64,000 bases of DNA, taken from Mycolicibacillus koreensis (GTDB lineage Bacteria; Actinomycetota; Actinomycetes; Mycobacteriales; Mycobacteriaceae). Location: the NCBI RefSeq assembly GCF_002104795.1, contig NZ_NCXO01000004.1, positions 62,001 through 126,000 of the forward strand. The letters run 5' to 3'. Below, in pieces: positions 48,897-58,217 of this stretch; the stretch's first letter is position 1; each line of letters begins with the position of its first letter. The notes under the pieces were generated by a model, which ran no database searches, was not told where the DNA came from, and worked only from the letters and a program-made list of their open reading frames with translations. Made by a program: the position numbers and the translations under genes.

Positions 48897-49055
48897 TCAC
48901 ACGATCGTGGGGTCGGCGGGCAGGCCCAGCAGCGTGATGCTGCGTAGGCGCAACTCGGCCTTGCGAACTTTGCCGGTCGCGGTCAGCGGGAACGCATCGG
49001 TGAGTTGGCTGACCGTTGCGGGGAATTGTTTGGCGGGCCAACCGACGGTTGTCCG
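48897..49055 (-). pseudogene. C-terminal remnant of an acyl-CoA synthetase (FadD-type)
   Basis: The minus strand between an in-frame stop at 49056-49058 and a stop at 48897 reads GWPAKQFPATVSQLTDAFPL and then TATGKVRKAELR. This is the conserved C-terminal end of AMP-forming acyl-CoA ligases, including the catalytic Lys of the TGKVRK motif. About 52 codons remain and the rest of the gene is missing. The remnant abuts the low-GC endonuclease gene, so it is probably a deletion or insertion scar. Confidence 0.75.
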
Positions 49056-49120
49056 TCACCATCCTGCGGCAACGATAGAGGGGCAACTAGGTGCACATAC
49101 AAGATCGGATTATTGGGATC

Positions 49121-50227
49121 TCACGTGTTTTCGTGCCTCCGGATCGCTTTGCGGATCAAGTCTGTGACGTTGTAGATGTCGATGACGGTCTGTATGTCGT
49201 GGCGAACACCGGTGTTGTCCGCCTCGAACGTCGTGACGTACTTCGTTGTCTGGCTGTTCAGATGTAGACGGATGATCGGCTTTCGGTTGTTGTCGTCGAG
49301 CAATACCGCGAAGTACGACTTCGCGTCCCTGAACACCACACGCTCCGGTGGTACCTCGGCCACCGCGATAGCCCGGACGATGTTGAACCCTTCTAGCTCT
49401 TCGTCGGTGGTGATGATGTCGGAGGCGATAACGTCGTCTGAGCGTTCCCCGGCGGGCTCAGCAGGGGCCTCGACCACCGAAACTCTGCCTGGCATGTTGA
49501 TTATCTCCGCGTCGTCCCCGAGAGCATTCTGAAGTCGGTCATTAACCTGACCGTTAATGTACTGATTGATCGCTTTGACGATCAGCGGACGAAACTGATC
49601 CATGACCTTTTGCGTAGCGTTGCCGGCGTAGACCTTCCCGATGAAGAACCGAAGCCAGTCGTTAGAGGGGTCTTTGACCTCTATCGCGATGATCCGCTTG
49701 ATCATCCCGATGTATTTAAGCTCTTCGGCAACGTTCATCACCGAGTCGAGGTCAAAGGCTTCTTTAGACAGCTTTTGAAGTTCGGGGACCAGGGTGCTGT
49801 CGATGTTGAGCAGGTCGAACACCAAGAACGGTTTCTCGTCCATCCGATTCGGTACATCACCGTCGGTGTAGACTTGGTACTCCTGCCCGTTCGTCAAGAT
49901 CGCGATACGTGCGTCGGTTGTCGCGAAGTACCGGAACAGTTGGGAAGCATGGCGGAGAGTGAGTACTTCCCCCACCTTCTTACATTCGATGAGTAAGCAG
50001 ACCTTGCCGTCTTTCATCACGGCGTAGTCGATTTTCTCGCCTCGCTTAGTGCCGACATCGCAGTGAAATTCTGGTACCACCTCGTTCGGATTGAACACAT
50101 CGTAGCCGAGCACCTTCGAGATGAACGGCATAACGAAAGCGTTTTTCGTCGCCTCTTCAGTTTCGATCGTGCTTTTGAGGTCGCGGACTTTCTTCGCGAT
50201 CTCGTAGATGCTGTCTGTAAAGCTCAC
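49121..50227 (-). CDS. Solitary HsdR_N-type restriction endonuclease-like protein
   Basis: A 368-residue protein with an N-terminal type I restriction enzyme R-subunit nuclease domain. The PD-(D/E)xK core is Asp67 in KIDYAV and Glu81-Cys-Lys83 in LLIECKK. The helicase/translocase part of HsdR is absent; instead there is a C-terminal domain (about 265-365) of a kind found in stand-alone 'type I restriction endonuclease' proteins. No methyltransferase or specificity subunit is near. Base composition is close to 50% GC, far below its neighbours, which signals transfer. A GTG start has GGAG seven bases upstream. It could be a defence nuclease or a phage-derived relic. Confidence 0.85.
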   Translation of the reverse strand: MSFTDSIYEIAKKVRDLKSTIETEEATKNAFVMPFISKVLGYDVFNPNEVVPEFHCDVGTKRGEKIDYAVMKDGKVCLLIECKKVGEVLTLRHASQLFRYFATTDARIAILTNGQEYQVYTDGDVPNRMDEKPFLVFDLLNIDSTLVPELQKLSKEAFDLDSVMNVAEELKYIGMIKRIIAIEVKDPSNDWLRFFIGKVYAGNATQKVMDQFRPLIVKAINQYINGQVNDRLQNALGDDAEIINMPGRVSVVEAPAEPAGERSDDVIASDIITTDEELEGFNIVRAIAVAEVPPERVVFRDAKSYFAVLLDDNNRKPIIRLHLNSQTTKYVTTFEADNTGVRHDIQTVIDIYNVTDLIRKAIRRHENT

Positions 50228-50452
50228 GGTGCTGCTCCTATACCGGCCACCAGCTCGACGGACTAGCGGTCTTAACGGCTTAGATTAGACGAATCCGACA
50301 ATAATCTCAGGTGGTTCTCATTTTCATCATCAGTGCGAGACGGTCCACCGAACCACTCGCGCGCACGGACCAGTAGTTGATCGGCTGCACCGCGCCCGGG
50401 CCATCGGCCCGGCACTGCTCGATCGTAGATGCCCCTTGGGACAATCGGGGCC
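50228..50452. other. AT-rich intergenic strip after the endonuclease promoter
   Basis: The low-GC composition continues to about 50340 and then returns to the genome level, marking the right edge of the foreign segment. No gene or repeat pair was recognised; I looked for target-site duplications by eye and found none. Confidence 0.4.
50440..50445 (+). promoter_or_regulatory. Possible -10 element for the DUF1028 gene
   Basis: GACAAT lies seven bases before the ATG. The first base departs from TANNNT, so this is a weaker leaderless candidate. Confidence 0.35.
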
Positions 50453-51373
50453 ATGACCTACTCGGTGTTACTGCGCGACCCGGCGACCGGCGGGTTCGCG
50501 GTGGCGGTGCAGTCGCATTACCTGGCGGTGGGCGCGGTGGTGCCGTGGGCGCTGGCGGGGGTGGGCGCGGTGGCCACCCAGGCGGTCCCCGATCGGGGGT
50601 ACGGGCCGCGGGGCCTGGCGGCACTGGAGGCCGGTGCGGGCGCCGCGACGGCGCTGCGCGGGCTGGTGGCCGCCGACGAGGCCCGCGACCTGCGGCAGGT
50701 GGCGATGATCGACGCGACCGGCGCCACCGCCGTGCACACCGGGGCGCGCTGCCTGCCGGCCGCCGGCCACCGCAGCGGCGACGGGTGGTGCGTGCAGGGC
50801 AACCTGCTCACCGACGAGTCGGTTCTCGACGCGATGGCGGGCGCTATCACCGCTACCGGGCACCCCGACCCGGCGCGGCGGCTGCTGGCGGCGTTGCAGG
50901 CCGGCGAGGACGCCGGGGGTGACCTGCGCGGTCGGCAGTCGGCGGCCCTGCTGGTGGTCAGCGGTGTGCGCGGGCCGGCGCCGCACGACCAGGTGCTGGT
51001 GGATCTGCGTGTCGACGACAGCGCCGAGCCGATCACCGACCTGGCCCGGCTGCTGGAGCGCCACCACGCCGCCGCCGCCCTGGGGGCGGCCTTCGGTCTG
51101 GTCATCGACGGTGACGAGCAGCTTCCGGCGGGCCTGGTCGACGCGGTCACGGCCGGAACCCGCACCGTCGAGCCGGTGCTCGGTGCCGACAATCCGGAGG
51201 GCCCGCTGTGGCGGGCGGTGCTGCTGGCCCGCAGCGGGCGCCTCGCCGAGGCGCACACCGAGTACCGCGCCGCGGCGGCCCGCCAGCCCCGGCTGCGCAA
51301 TGTGGGGCCGCGGCTGGCCGCGGCGGGTCTGCTGTCGGCGGAGGCGGCCGCCGCGCTCTGCGACCCGGATTAA
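50453..51373 (+). CDS. DUF1028 (Ntn-hydrolase-like) protein
   Basis: A 306-residue protein. Residues 1-215 match DUF1028, with the opening TYSVLLRDPATGGFAVAVQS, then VGAVVPWALAGVGAVATQA and a GNLLTD segment. The remaining C-terminal part (about 240-300) is a helical, tetratricopeptide-like region (WRAVLLARSGRLAEAHTEYR). DUF1028 proteins share a fold with N-terminal nucleophile hydrolases, but their reaction is unproven. The gene is bounded on the left by the low-GC segment and overlaps the stop of the convergent nitronate monooxygenase gene. Confidence 0.85.
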   Translation: MTYSVLLRDPATGGFAVAVQSHYLAVGAVVPWALAGVGAVATQAVPDRGYGPRGLAALEAGAGAATALRGLVAADEARDLRQVAMIDATGATAVHTGARCLPAAGHRSGDGWCVQGNLLTDESVLDAMAGAITATGHPDPARRLLAALQAGEDAGGDLRGRQSAALLVVSGVRGPAPHDQVLVDLRVDDSAEPITDLARLLERHHAAAALGAAFGLVIDGDEQLPAGLVDAVTAGTRTVEPVLGADNPEGPLWRAVLLARSGRLAEAHTEYRAAAARQPRLRNVGPRLAAAGLLSAEAAAALCDPD

Positions 51374-52386
51374 CCAGCCAGCGCGGCGATGATCTCCGCG
51401 GCCGGTCCCGGCCGGGTCGCGGCGTGCCCGACCCCGGCCCACAGGCTGGTGCCGTCGGGGTCCCCGGCGGCCACCGCGGCCGCCCGGATCGGCGCAGTCA
51501 TCCGGTTGACCTGCGGATATCCCGCCGGGGCGAGCGGGCTCAGGCCCGCGGTGAACGTGTTGGTCAGGCTGCGCGCCCAGCGCCCGGAGAAGGCCCGGGT
51601 GACCACCGTGGCACCGGAGCGCCGGGCCGCCAGCGCGGCACGGTGCACCGGATTGGTCCCGGCCTCATCGGCGAGCAGCAACGCGGTCCCGACCTGTGCG
51701 GCGCACGCACCGGCGCGGCGCGCCGCGGCGATGTCGGCGGGGTCGGCGAGTCCCCCGGCGGCGATCACCGGCACCGAGTGGGCGGCACCGATCGCGGTGA
51801 GCAGCTCGGTCAGCGGCACGGTGGCCGGCTCGGCGTCGGGGTCGAAGGTGCCGCGGTGCCCGCCGGCGCCGGGTCCCTGCACGACGAGGCCGCCGGCACC
51901 GGCGTCGACCGCCGCCGCGGCTTCGTCCACCGAGGTGACCGTGACCAGGGTCGCGATGCCGCGGTGTGCCAGGGCGGTGAGCACGTCGCGGGCCGGGGTG
52001 CCGAAGGTGAACGACACCACCGCGGGCCGGGCATCGGCCACCGCCTCGAGTTTCTGTTCCCAGCCGTCGTCGTCGAACTCCGGCGCCCCGACCCGGGTGC
52101 GGTACCGGTCGGCCAGCGGCGCCAGCGCCTCGGCGTAGCGGTCCAACGCGGCCGGTGTCGCGGTACTGGGCTGTGGGACGAACAGGTTCACCCCGATGGG
52201 CGCGCTGCTGCGGGCCGCGGCGGCGGCGAGGTCGTCGGCGAGTCGCTGTGGGCTGACATACCCGCCGGCGATGAAGCCCAGCCCGCCGGCCTCGGAGACC
52301 GCGACCGCCATGTCGACGGTGCTGGGGCCGCCGGCCATCGGCGCGGCGACGATCGGGATCGGCAGGTCGGTCACGGCGAACATCAC
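51370..52386 (-). CDS. Nitronate monooxygenase (2-nitropropane dioxygenase family)
   Basis: A 338-residue FMN-dependent TIM-barrel enzyme (Rv2781c-like). The motifs APMAGGPST at the N-terminus, GPGAGGHRG near residue 180 and AAGGLADPADIAAA near residue 215 identify the family. It detoxifies nitronates such as propionate-3-nitronate. It is 15 bases downstream of pepR and is likely transcribed with the pepR-gpsI group, although a CAGACT hexamer six bases before the GTG might add a local start. Confidence 0.88.
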   Translation of the reverse strand: MMFAVTDLPIPIVAAPMAGGPSTVDMAVAVSEAGGLGFIAGGYVSPQRLADDLAAAAARSSAPIGVNLFVPQPSTATPAALDRYAEALAPLADRYRTRVGAPEFDDDGWEQKLEAVADARPAVVSFTFGTPARDVLTALAHRGIATLVTVTSVDEAAAAVDAGAGGLVVQGPGAGGHRGTFDPDAEPATVPLTELLTAIGAAHSVPVIAAGGLADPADIAAARRAGACAAQVGTALLLADEAGTNPVHRAALAARRSGATVVTRAFSGRWARSLTNTFTAGLSPLAPAGYPQVNRMTAPIRAAAVAAGDPDGTSLWAGVGHAATRPGPAAEIIAALAG

Positions 52387-52401
52387 CGCCCCAGTCTGGT
52401 C

Positions 52402-53718
52402 TCAGCCGGCCAGCCGTCGCAACGGCGCCGGCAGCGAACGCCGCGAGCGGTGCGGGCCGAGCACCGCCACCGCGTAGCGCTGCCCCAGCAGTTGCCGGGC
52501 CACGGCGTTGACCTCGCCGACGGTGACGCGGTCGAGCCGGCGCAGGGCCGCACCCAGTGGGCGGTGCCGCCCGTAGTTGAGTTCGTGGCGGCCCAGCCGG
52601 TGCATGCGCGACCCGGAATCCTCCAGGCCCAGCACCAGCCCGCCGCGCAACGATCCTTTCGCAGTGGCGCATTCGGCTTCGGTGAGGCCCTCGGTGACGA
52701 CCTGTTCGAGGACCTCGGCGATGACCGCGCCGACCGGGCCGAACCGTTGCGGCTGGCATGCCGCGTACACCATCAACGCGGAGCTGTCGGCGAAGGTCTC
52801 CACCGAGGAGTACACCGAGTAGGCCAGTCCGCGGTCTTCCCGAACCTGTTGGAACAGCCGCGAACTCAATCCGCCGCCAAGAGCGGTGTTGAGCACCGAC
52901 AACGCCCAGCGATGGGGCCAATGTCGCCCCGGAGCCCGCACCCCCAACGACAGGTGGGTCTGTTCGCCGTCACGATGCGACACCACCACCGAGGGCCGTG
53001 CCGGCACCCGACCGGTGCCTTTGCGCGGGGCGACTGGACGGCGCCCGCGGGTCAGCCGCGCACCGAAGTGCTGACGCACCAACGCCACCACCTCGGCGTG
53101 CTCGACGTTGCCGGCTACCGCCACCACCATCCGTTCCGGGGTGTAGCGGCGGCGGTGGAACGAGTGCAGCTGGGCACGGGTCATCGCCGACACCGAGGCG
53201 GCCGTGCCGATGACCGGCCGTCCGATCGGGTGATCGCCGTACAGGGCGCCGGCGAACAGGTCCCCCAGCACGTCCTCGGGGTCGTCGTCGCGCATCGCGA
53301 TCTCCTCGAGCACCACGTCACGTTCGAGTTCGACGTCGGCACTGGCGCAGCAGCCGTTGAGCACCACGTCGGCGACCACCTCCATCGCCAGCGCCAGGTC
53401 GGTGTCGAGCACGTGGGCGTGATAGCAGGTGTGCTCCTTGCCGGTGAACGCGTTGAGGTCCCCGCCCACCGCGTCCATCGTCACGGCGATGTCGGCGGCG
53501 GTGCGGGTGGGAGTCGCCTTGAACAGCAGGTGTTCCAGGAAATGCGCGGCACCGGCCACGGTGGTTCCCTCGTCGCGGGAACCCACCCCGACCCAGACCC
53601 CGACCGAGGCCGACCGCACTCCGGGCAGGTGCTCGGTGACCACCCGCAGCCCGTTCAGGGTGCTGCGGCGAATGCCGCGGCTCGCCTCGGCGCTGTCAGC
53701 TGTCGGCAGCGGTCGCAT
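52402..53718 (-). CDS. pepR: M16-family zinc protease PepR
   Basis: A 438-residue processing-peptidase-like protease (Rv2782c-like) with the inverted zinc motif HFLEH (His59, Glu62, His63) and the downstream Glu in the [10 protein letters not shown] helix. The C-terminal half is the non-catalytic repeat with RxxxLGxxELNYG. It overlaps the end of gpsI by about 23 bases, so it is coupled to PNPase. The ATG giving 438 residues, the M. tuberculosis length, was preferred; another lies 15 bases upstream. Confidence 0.92.
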   Translation of the reverse strand: MRPLPTADSAEASRGIRRSTLNGLRVVTEHLPGVRSASVGVWVGVGSRDEGTTVAGAAHFLEHLLFKATPTRTAADIAVTMDAVGGDLNAFTGKEHTCYHAHVLDTDLALAMEVVADVVLNGCCASADVELERDVVLEEIAMRDDDPEDVLGDLFAGALYGDHPIGRPVIGTAASVSAMTRAQLHSFHRRRYTPERMVVAVAGNVEHAEVVALVRQHFGARLTRGRRPVAPRKGTGRVPARPSVVVSHRDGEQTHLSLGVRAPGRHWPHRWALSVLNTALGGGLSSRLFQQVREDRGLAYSVYSSVETFADSSALMVYAACQPQRFGPVGAVIAEVLEQVVTEGLTEAECATAKGSLRGGLVLGLEDSGSRMHRLGRHELNYGRHRPLGAALRRLDRVTVGEVNAVARQLLGQRYAVAVLGPHRSRRSLPAPLRRLAG

Positions 53719-55945
53719 CGGCGGGCGCGGCATCGGCAGCGTCCTCGGCGACCAACACCAACGAGATCTTGCCGCGGTTGTCGATGTCGGCGATCTCCAC
53801 CCGCAGTTTGTCGCCGACGCTGACCACGTCCTCGACCTTGGCGATGCGCTTGCCCCGGCCCAGCTTCGAGATGTGCACCAGGCCGTCGCGGCCGGGCAGC
53901 AGCGACACGAACGCCCCGAAGTCGGTGGTCTTGACCACGGTGCCCAGGAACCGCTCCCCGATCTTGGGCAGCTGCGGGTTGGCGATCGCGTTGATCTTGT
54001 CGATCGCGGCCTGCGCGGACGGCCCGTCGGTGGCGCCGACGAACACGGTGCCGTCGTCCTCGATCGAGATCTGGGCGCCGGTCTCCTCGGTGATCGAGTT
54101 GATGATCTTGCCCTTGGGCCCGATCACCTCACCGATCTTGTCCACCGGAACCTTGATCGTGGTCACCCGCGGCGCGTACGGGCTCATCTCGTCGGGCTCG
54201 TCGATCGCCTCGGCCATCACGTCCAGGATCGTCAGCCGCGCGTCCTTGGCCTGGCTCAACGCCCCGGCCAGCACCTGCGAGGGGATCCCGTCGAGCTTGG
54301 TGTCCAGTTGCAGGGCGGTGACGAAGTCCTTGGTGCCGGCGACCTTGAAGTCCATGTCGCCGAACGCATCCTCGGCTCCGAGGATGTCGGTCAGCGCGAC
54401 GAAGCGGCGCTCGGTCTTGCCGTCGATCTCCACATCGTCGGAGACCAGCCCCATGGCGATGCCGGCGACCGGGGCCTTCAGCGGCACACCGGCGTTGAGC
54501 AGCGACAGCGTGGAGGCACAGACCGAGCCCATGGAGGTCGATCCGTTGGAGCTCAACGCCTCCGACACCTGCCGGATCGCGTAGGGGAACTCCTCGACGC
54601 TGGGCAGCACCGGAACCAGGGCCCGCTCGGCGAGCGCGCCGTGACCGATCTCGCGACGCTTGGGCGAGCCGACCCGGCCGGTCTCCCCGGTCGAGTACGG
54701 CGGGAAGTTGTAGTGGTGCATGTAGCGCTTGGAGGTCTCCGGACCCAGCGAGTCGATCTGCTGGGCCATCTTGACCATATCGAGGGTGGTCACGCCCAGG
54801 ATCTGGGTCTCACCGCGCTCGAACAGCGCGCTGCCGTGCGCGCGCGGCACGACCGCCACCTCGGCGGAGAGCGCGCGGATGTCGGTGACGCCACGGCCGT
54901 CGATACGGAAGTGGTCGGTCAGGATGCGCTGGCGCACCAGTTTTTTGGTCAGCGAGCGGAACGCCGCGCTGACTTCCTTCTCCCGGCCCTCGTAGGTCTC
55001 GGCGAGTCGTTCGGCGACCTCGGCTTTGATCTCGTCGGTCCGGTCGTTGCGCTCGGTCTTGCCGGCGATGCTCAACGCCTTGGCCAACTCGTCGGTCGCC
55101 AGCGAGGCCACCGAGTAGTAGACGTCCTCCCCGTAAGGGGGGAACAGCGGGAATTCGCCGGTGGGTTTGGCTGCCGCATCGGCCAGTTCCCTCTGGGCGG
55201 TGCACAGCGTGGCGATGAACGGCTTGGCCGCCTCGAGCCCCTCGGCCACCACCGCCTCGGTGGGTGCCTGCGCGCCGGCCTCGACGAGTGCGATGACGTT
55301 GTCGGTGGCTTCCGCCTCGACCATCATGATCGCCACGTCGGAGCCCTCCGCGGTGTCGACCTTGCGCCCGGCCACCACCATGTCGAACACCGCGCGGCCC
55401 AGCTGCTCCACGGTGGGGAACGCCACCCAGGTGCCGTCGATGAGGGCCACCCGCACCGCACCGACCGGGCCGGAGAACGGCAGGCCGGCCAGCTGGGTGG
55501 AGGCCGAGGCGGCGTTGATCGCCACCACGTCGTAGAGGTCGTTGGGGTCCAGGCTCATCACGGTCACCACGACCTGGACCTCGTTGCGCAGCCCCTCGAC
55601 GAACGAGGGACGCAGCGGGCGGTCGGTGAGACGACAGGTCAGCACCGCGTCGGTCGACGGACGGCCCTCGCGGCGGAAGAACGACCCCGGGATGCGCCCG
55701 GCGGCATACATCCGCTCCTCGACGTCCACGGTCAGCGGGAAGAAGTCGAAGTGGTCCTTCGGGGTCTTGCCGGCACTGGTCGCCGAGAGCAGCATGGTCT
55801 CGTCGTCGAGGTAGGCGGCGACGGCGCCGGCGGCCTGCTGGGCCAGCCGACCGGTCTCGAAACGGATGGTGCGGGTGCCGAAGCTCCCGTTGTCGATGGT
55901 GGCGGTGGATTCGAAGACGCCGGGATCGATTTCAGCGACAGACAT
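53696..55945 (-). CDS. gpsI: Polyribonucleotide nucleotidyltransferase (PNPase, GpsI)
   Basis: A 749-residue phosphorolytic 3'-5' exoribonuclease, part of the mRNA decay machinery with RNase J. Two RNase PH domains are joined by a helical linker. The second contains GSDVAIMM-like and [15 protein letters not shown] segments, then a KH domain ([13 protein letters not shown]) and an S1 domain ([26 protein letters not shown]). The acidic tail is rich in Ala and Asp. Upstream lies a 304-base gap with a strong hairpin. Confidence 0.97.
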   Translation of the reverse strand: MSVAEIDPGVFESTATIDNGSFGTRTIRFETGRLAQQAAGAVAAYLDDETMLLSATSAGKTPKDHFDFFPLTVDVEERMYAAGRIPGSFFRREGRPSTDAVLTCRLTDRPLRPSFVEGLRNEVQVVVTVMSLDPNDLYDVVAINAASASTQLAGLPFSGPVGAVRVALIDGTWVAFPTVEQLGRAVFDMVVAGRKVDTAEGSDVAIMMVEAEATDNVIALVEAGAQAPTEAVVAEGLEAAKPFIATLCTAQRELADAAAKPTGEFPLFPPYGEDVYYSVASLATDELAKALSIAGKTERNDRTDEIKAEVAERLAETYEGREKEVSAAFRSLTKKLVRQRILTDHFRIDGRGVTDIRALSAEVAVVPRAHGSALFERGETQILGVTTLDMVKMAQQIDSLGPETSKRYMHHYNFPPYSTGETGRVGSPKRREIGHGALAERALVPVLPSVEEFPYAIRQVSEALSSNGSTSMGSVCASTLSLLNAGVPLKAPVAGIAMGLVSDDVEIDGKTERRFVALTDILGAEDAFGDMDFKVAGTKDFVTALQLDTKLDGIPSQVLAGALSQAKDARLTILDVMAEAIDEPDEMSPYAPRVTTIKVPVDKIGEVIGPKGKIINSITEETGAQISIEDDGTVFVGATDGPSAQAAIDKINAIANPQLPKIGERFLGTVVKTTDFGAFVSLLPGRDGLVHISKLGRGKRIAKVEDVVSVGDKLRVEIADIDNRGKISLVLVAEDAADAAPADATAADS

Positions 55946-56249
55946 AGGTGTCCGTACAGCCTCTCTGGGGTTTATTCAGGTGGTTTCGCGCCGTCACCGG
56001 GGACCGCGTTGGGTCAGCGGACGGTTGCCATCGGAATGCGGCCACGGCCGTCGATCGAAGCGGCCGAGTTGCCCCGCGCTGGGGAGCCCGGCAGCCACTA
56101 CCGAAGACCGCCCGTAGACAGGTGTGCAGCCGTCGTGGTGACACGCCGGAACGGTGTGCGCAGGCTGCGCGAACCGCACCGATCGTCCTGCGCCGCGCGG
56201 CGCAGGACGCCCTCACTCTACACGCCACGCCGGCGCGGCAGGGTCCCGG
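55946..56249. other. 304-base region between lppU and gpsI
   Basis: It contains the gpsI leader and, near its distal end, a perfect 26-base palindrome (described separately). I saw no coding frame with conserved character. Auto-regulatory leader structures are common for pnp genes, but none could be identified here by eye. Confidence 0.45.
56184..56209. terminator. Perfect 26-base GC-rich palindrome after lppU
   Basis: CGTCCTGCGCC, the central bases GCGC, and GGCGCAGGACG form a perfect dyad about 40 bases past the lppU stop. It can fold into a very stable stem without a T tract, so it is a likely terminator for rpsO-lppU, or an attenuator before gpsI. Confidence 0.6.
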
Positions 56250-56777
56250 TCAGCCGAGGTTCTCCACGCAGACGGTGAAACCGCGCTCACTGTAGGTGTA
56301 GCCCAGGCCACTGGCGCATTGATCGGCGGCGAACGGCCCGTTCGCCGCGCTCAGGATCTGCGTGGCCCGTTGCCGTGGGCGCACCGAGGTGTCGGCGCAG
56401 TCCACCCGGACCGGGTCGCGGTCGTGCCGGGGATCGACGCTCATGCAGCCACCGAGCATCCAGTCGATGTCGAGGCACAGGGTGCTCGCCGAGCGGTTGA
56501 GCGAGTCCCGCATCGAATAGGTGGAGTCGACGTCAACCGGGCATTCGTCCGCGCTGGTGACACTGGAGACCACTTTGAAATTTGCTGTGGCACTGCCGCA
56601 TTCGGCTTTCTCCACTCGCGGCTGGTCGTCGGTGCCGCCCATCTCCAGGCAGTCGCCGACCTGCAATTCTGCGGCGTTGCCCGTCGGGGCGCAGCCGATC
56701 GTCACACCCACCGACGTCAGTAACGCGACCAGCCCGAGCGTCGGGCGCCGCCGCGGTGAACGAGTGCGCCGGGTCAG
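56250..56777 (-). CDS. lppU: LppU-like lipoprotein, possible CTG start
   Basis: A mature domain of about 150 residues with six cysteines closely resembles M. tuberculosis LppU (Rv2784c). A lipobox, VTIGC, is visible. The first ATG/GTG in frame lies only five codons before the lipobox Cys, too short for a signal peptide. The frame stays open upstream and encodes [20 protein letters not shown], a good signal n- and h-region. The only sensible initiator is a CTG overlapping the rpsO stop (CTGA). I therefore give the extended 175-residue form. An alternative is a sequencing error that hid a normal start. Confidence 0.7.
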   Translation of the reverse strand: MTRRTRSPRRRPTLGLVALLTSVGVTIGCAPTGNAAELQVGDCLEMGGTDDQPRVEKAECGSATANFKVVSSVTSADECPVDVDSTYSMRDSLNRSASTLCLDIDWMLGGCMSVDPRHDRDPVRVDCADTSVRPRQRATQILSAANGPFAADQCASGLGYTYSERGFTVCVENLG

Positions 56778-57043
56778 CGACGCAGACCCAGCCGTTCGAT
56801 CAGCGAGCGGTACCGCGCCACATCGACGTCGGCGATGTATTTGAGCAGACGGCGACGCCGCCCGACCAAAAGCAGCAGGCCACGGCGCGAGTGGTGATCG
56901 TGCTTGTGGGTCTTCAGGTGCTCGGTGAGCCCCATGATCCGATTGGTCAACAGGGCCACCTGCGCCTCCGGCGAGCCGGTGTCGGTCTCGTGCAGCCCGT
57001 AGTTGCTGAGGATCTCTTTTTTCTGCTCGGCGGTCAGCGCCAC
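56774..57043 (-). CDS. rpsO: 30S ribosomal protein S15
   Basis: The 89-residue S15 protein, which binds the central domain of 16S rRNA. The signature [32 protein letters not shown] is clear in two parts ([18 protein letters not shown], then [13 protein letters not shown]). A GTG start has GGAG eight bases upstream, and gives the usual length. It lies between ribF and lppU-gpsI, the standard order in mycobacteria. Confidence 0.98.
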   Translation of the reverse strand: MALTAEQKKEILSNYGLHETDTGSPEAQVALLTNRIMGLTEHLKTHKHDHHSRRGLLLLVGRRRRLLKYIADVDVARYRSLIERLGLRR

Positions 57044-57157
57044 GACAATTTCTCCATCGGTCGGTTCGCGATCAGTCAACACGGGCGCGGCCACCGCGAA
57101 CCGCAGCACACGCCGTCGGGCAGCTTAACAGGGCCCCGCGGTCCGGACCGAATCCGC

Positions 57158-58132
57158 TCAGTCGGCGACCAGGATGTCGCGGACCCGCGCGGTGTCGGCC
57201 TCCATGGCGGCCACCAGCGCCTCCACCGAGTCGAATCGTTCCTGTCCGCGCAGGTGATCGACGAAGTCGACGGCGACATGCTCTCCGTAGAGGTCGGCGG
57301 AGGCGTCGAGAACGTAGGCCTCGACGGTGCGGTTTCGCCCGGAGAACGTCGGGTTGGTGCCGACCGACACCGCGGCCCGGTACCGCTCGCCGGGGACGAC
57401 CGTGCCGGTTAGCGGGCCGGGGCCCAGCACGGTGAACCAGGCCGCATAGACCCCGTCAGCCGGTATCGCCGCGTGCATCGGCGGGGCGACGTTAGCGGTG
57501 GGGAATCCCAGCGTCGCTCCCCGACCGTCTCCCCGCACGACCACACCCTCGACCCGGTGCGGCCGGCCCAGCGCCTCGGCCGCGGCGACCATGTCGCCGG
57601 CATCGACACACGACCGGATGTAGGTCGAGGAATAGGTGAGCGTCTCGCTGCGGTGGTGTTCGGCGAGCAGCGAGACCGCTTCGACCGCGAAACCCAGTTG
57701 CGCCCCGCCCTGGCGCAGGGCGGCCACGTCCCCGGCGGCCTTGCGTCCGAAGGTGAAGTTCTCCCCGACGACCACCTCCACCACATGCAGGCGTTCGACC
57801 AGCAGTTCATGGATGTAGCGCTCCGGGGTCAGCCTCATGAAGTCGTGGGTGAACGGCATCACCAGAAACACGTCGATGCCGGCCTGCTCGACCAACTCGG
57901 CCCGCCGGGTCAAGGTGGTCAGCTGGGCGGGATGGCTCCCCGGGTAGACCACCGACATAGGATGCGGATCGAAGGTCATCAACACCGTCGGGATCCCGCG
58001 TTCACGACCGGATTTCACCGCGTGGGCGATCAACTCGGCGTGGCCGCGGTGCACCCCGTCGAACACCCCGATCGTCAGAACGCAGCGCCCCCAGTCGGTG
58101 GGGATCTCGTCCTGTCCGCGCCATCGCTGCAC
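57158..58132 (-). CDS. ribF: Bifunctional riboflavin kinase/FAD synthetase RibF
   Basis: Phosphorylates riboflavin to FMN and adenylates FMN to FAD. The 324 residues contain the nucleotidyl-transferase motif VFDGVHRGH with TFDPHP near residue 60, the STYIRSCV segment and the kinase motif GFPTANV near residue 210. The N-terminus QRWRGQDEIPTDWGRCVLTI is almost identical to that of other mycobacterial RibF proteins. The GTG is seven bases after TAGGCT, and divergent from sirR. Confidence 0.95.
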   Translation of the reverse strand: MQRWRGQDEIPTDWGRCVLTIGVFDGVHRGHAELIAHAVKSGRERGIPTVLMTFDPHPMSVVYPGSHPAQLTTLTRRAELVEQAGIDVFLVMPFTHDFMRLTPERYIHELLVERLHVVEVVVGENFTFGRKAAGDVAALRQGGAQLGFAVEAVSLLAEHHRSETLTYSSTYIRSCVDAGDMVAAAEALGRPHRVEGVVVRGDGRGATLGFPTANVAPPMHAAIPADGVYAAWFTVLGPGPLTGTVVPGERYRAAVSVGTNPTFSGRNRTVEAYVLDASADLYGEHVAVDFVDHLRGQERFDSVEALVAAMEADTARVRDILVAD

Positions 58133-58139
58133 GGATGTC

Positions 58140-58145
58140 AGCCTA
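58140..58145 (-). promoter_or_regulatory. Putative -10 element for leaderless ribF
   Basis: TAGGCT on the minus strand is seven bases before the ribF GTG. Confidence 0.55.
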
Positions 58146-58204
58146 CGATGTGCGCGGCGGCGCGCGGGACACCGCCGTTGACTTCGCTGCGCGGCGGCGT
58201 TGCC

Positions 58205-58210
58205 TAGACT
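58205..58210 (+). promoter_or_regulatory. Putative -10 element for leaderless sirR
   Basis: TAGACT lies seven bases before the sirR GTG. Confidence 0.55.
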
Positions 58211-58217
58211 CGTAGCC

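Noticed and set aside
48300-50340. Possible small mobile element around the low-GC endonuclease gene
   Set aside because: No transposase, integrase, terminal inverted repeats or target duplication could be seen, so only transfer of DNA is claimed.
53429-56278. A 949-codon plus-strand frame opposite gpsI and pepR
   Set aside because: Composition is that of a codon shadow; the opposite strand encodes PNPase and an M16 protease with all motifs.
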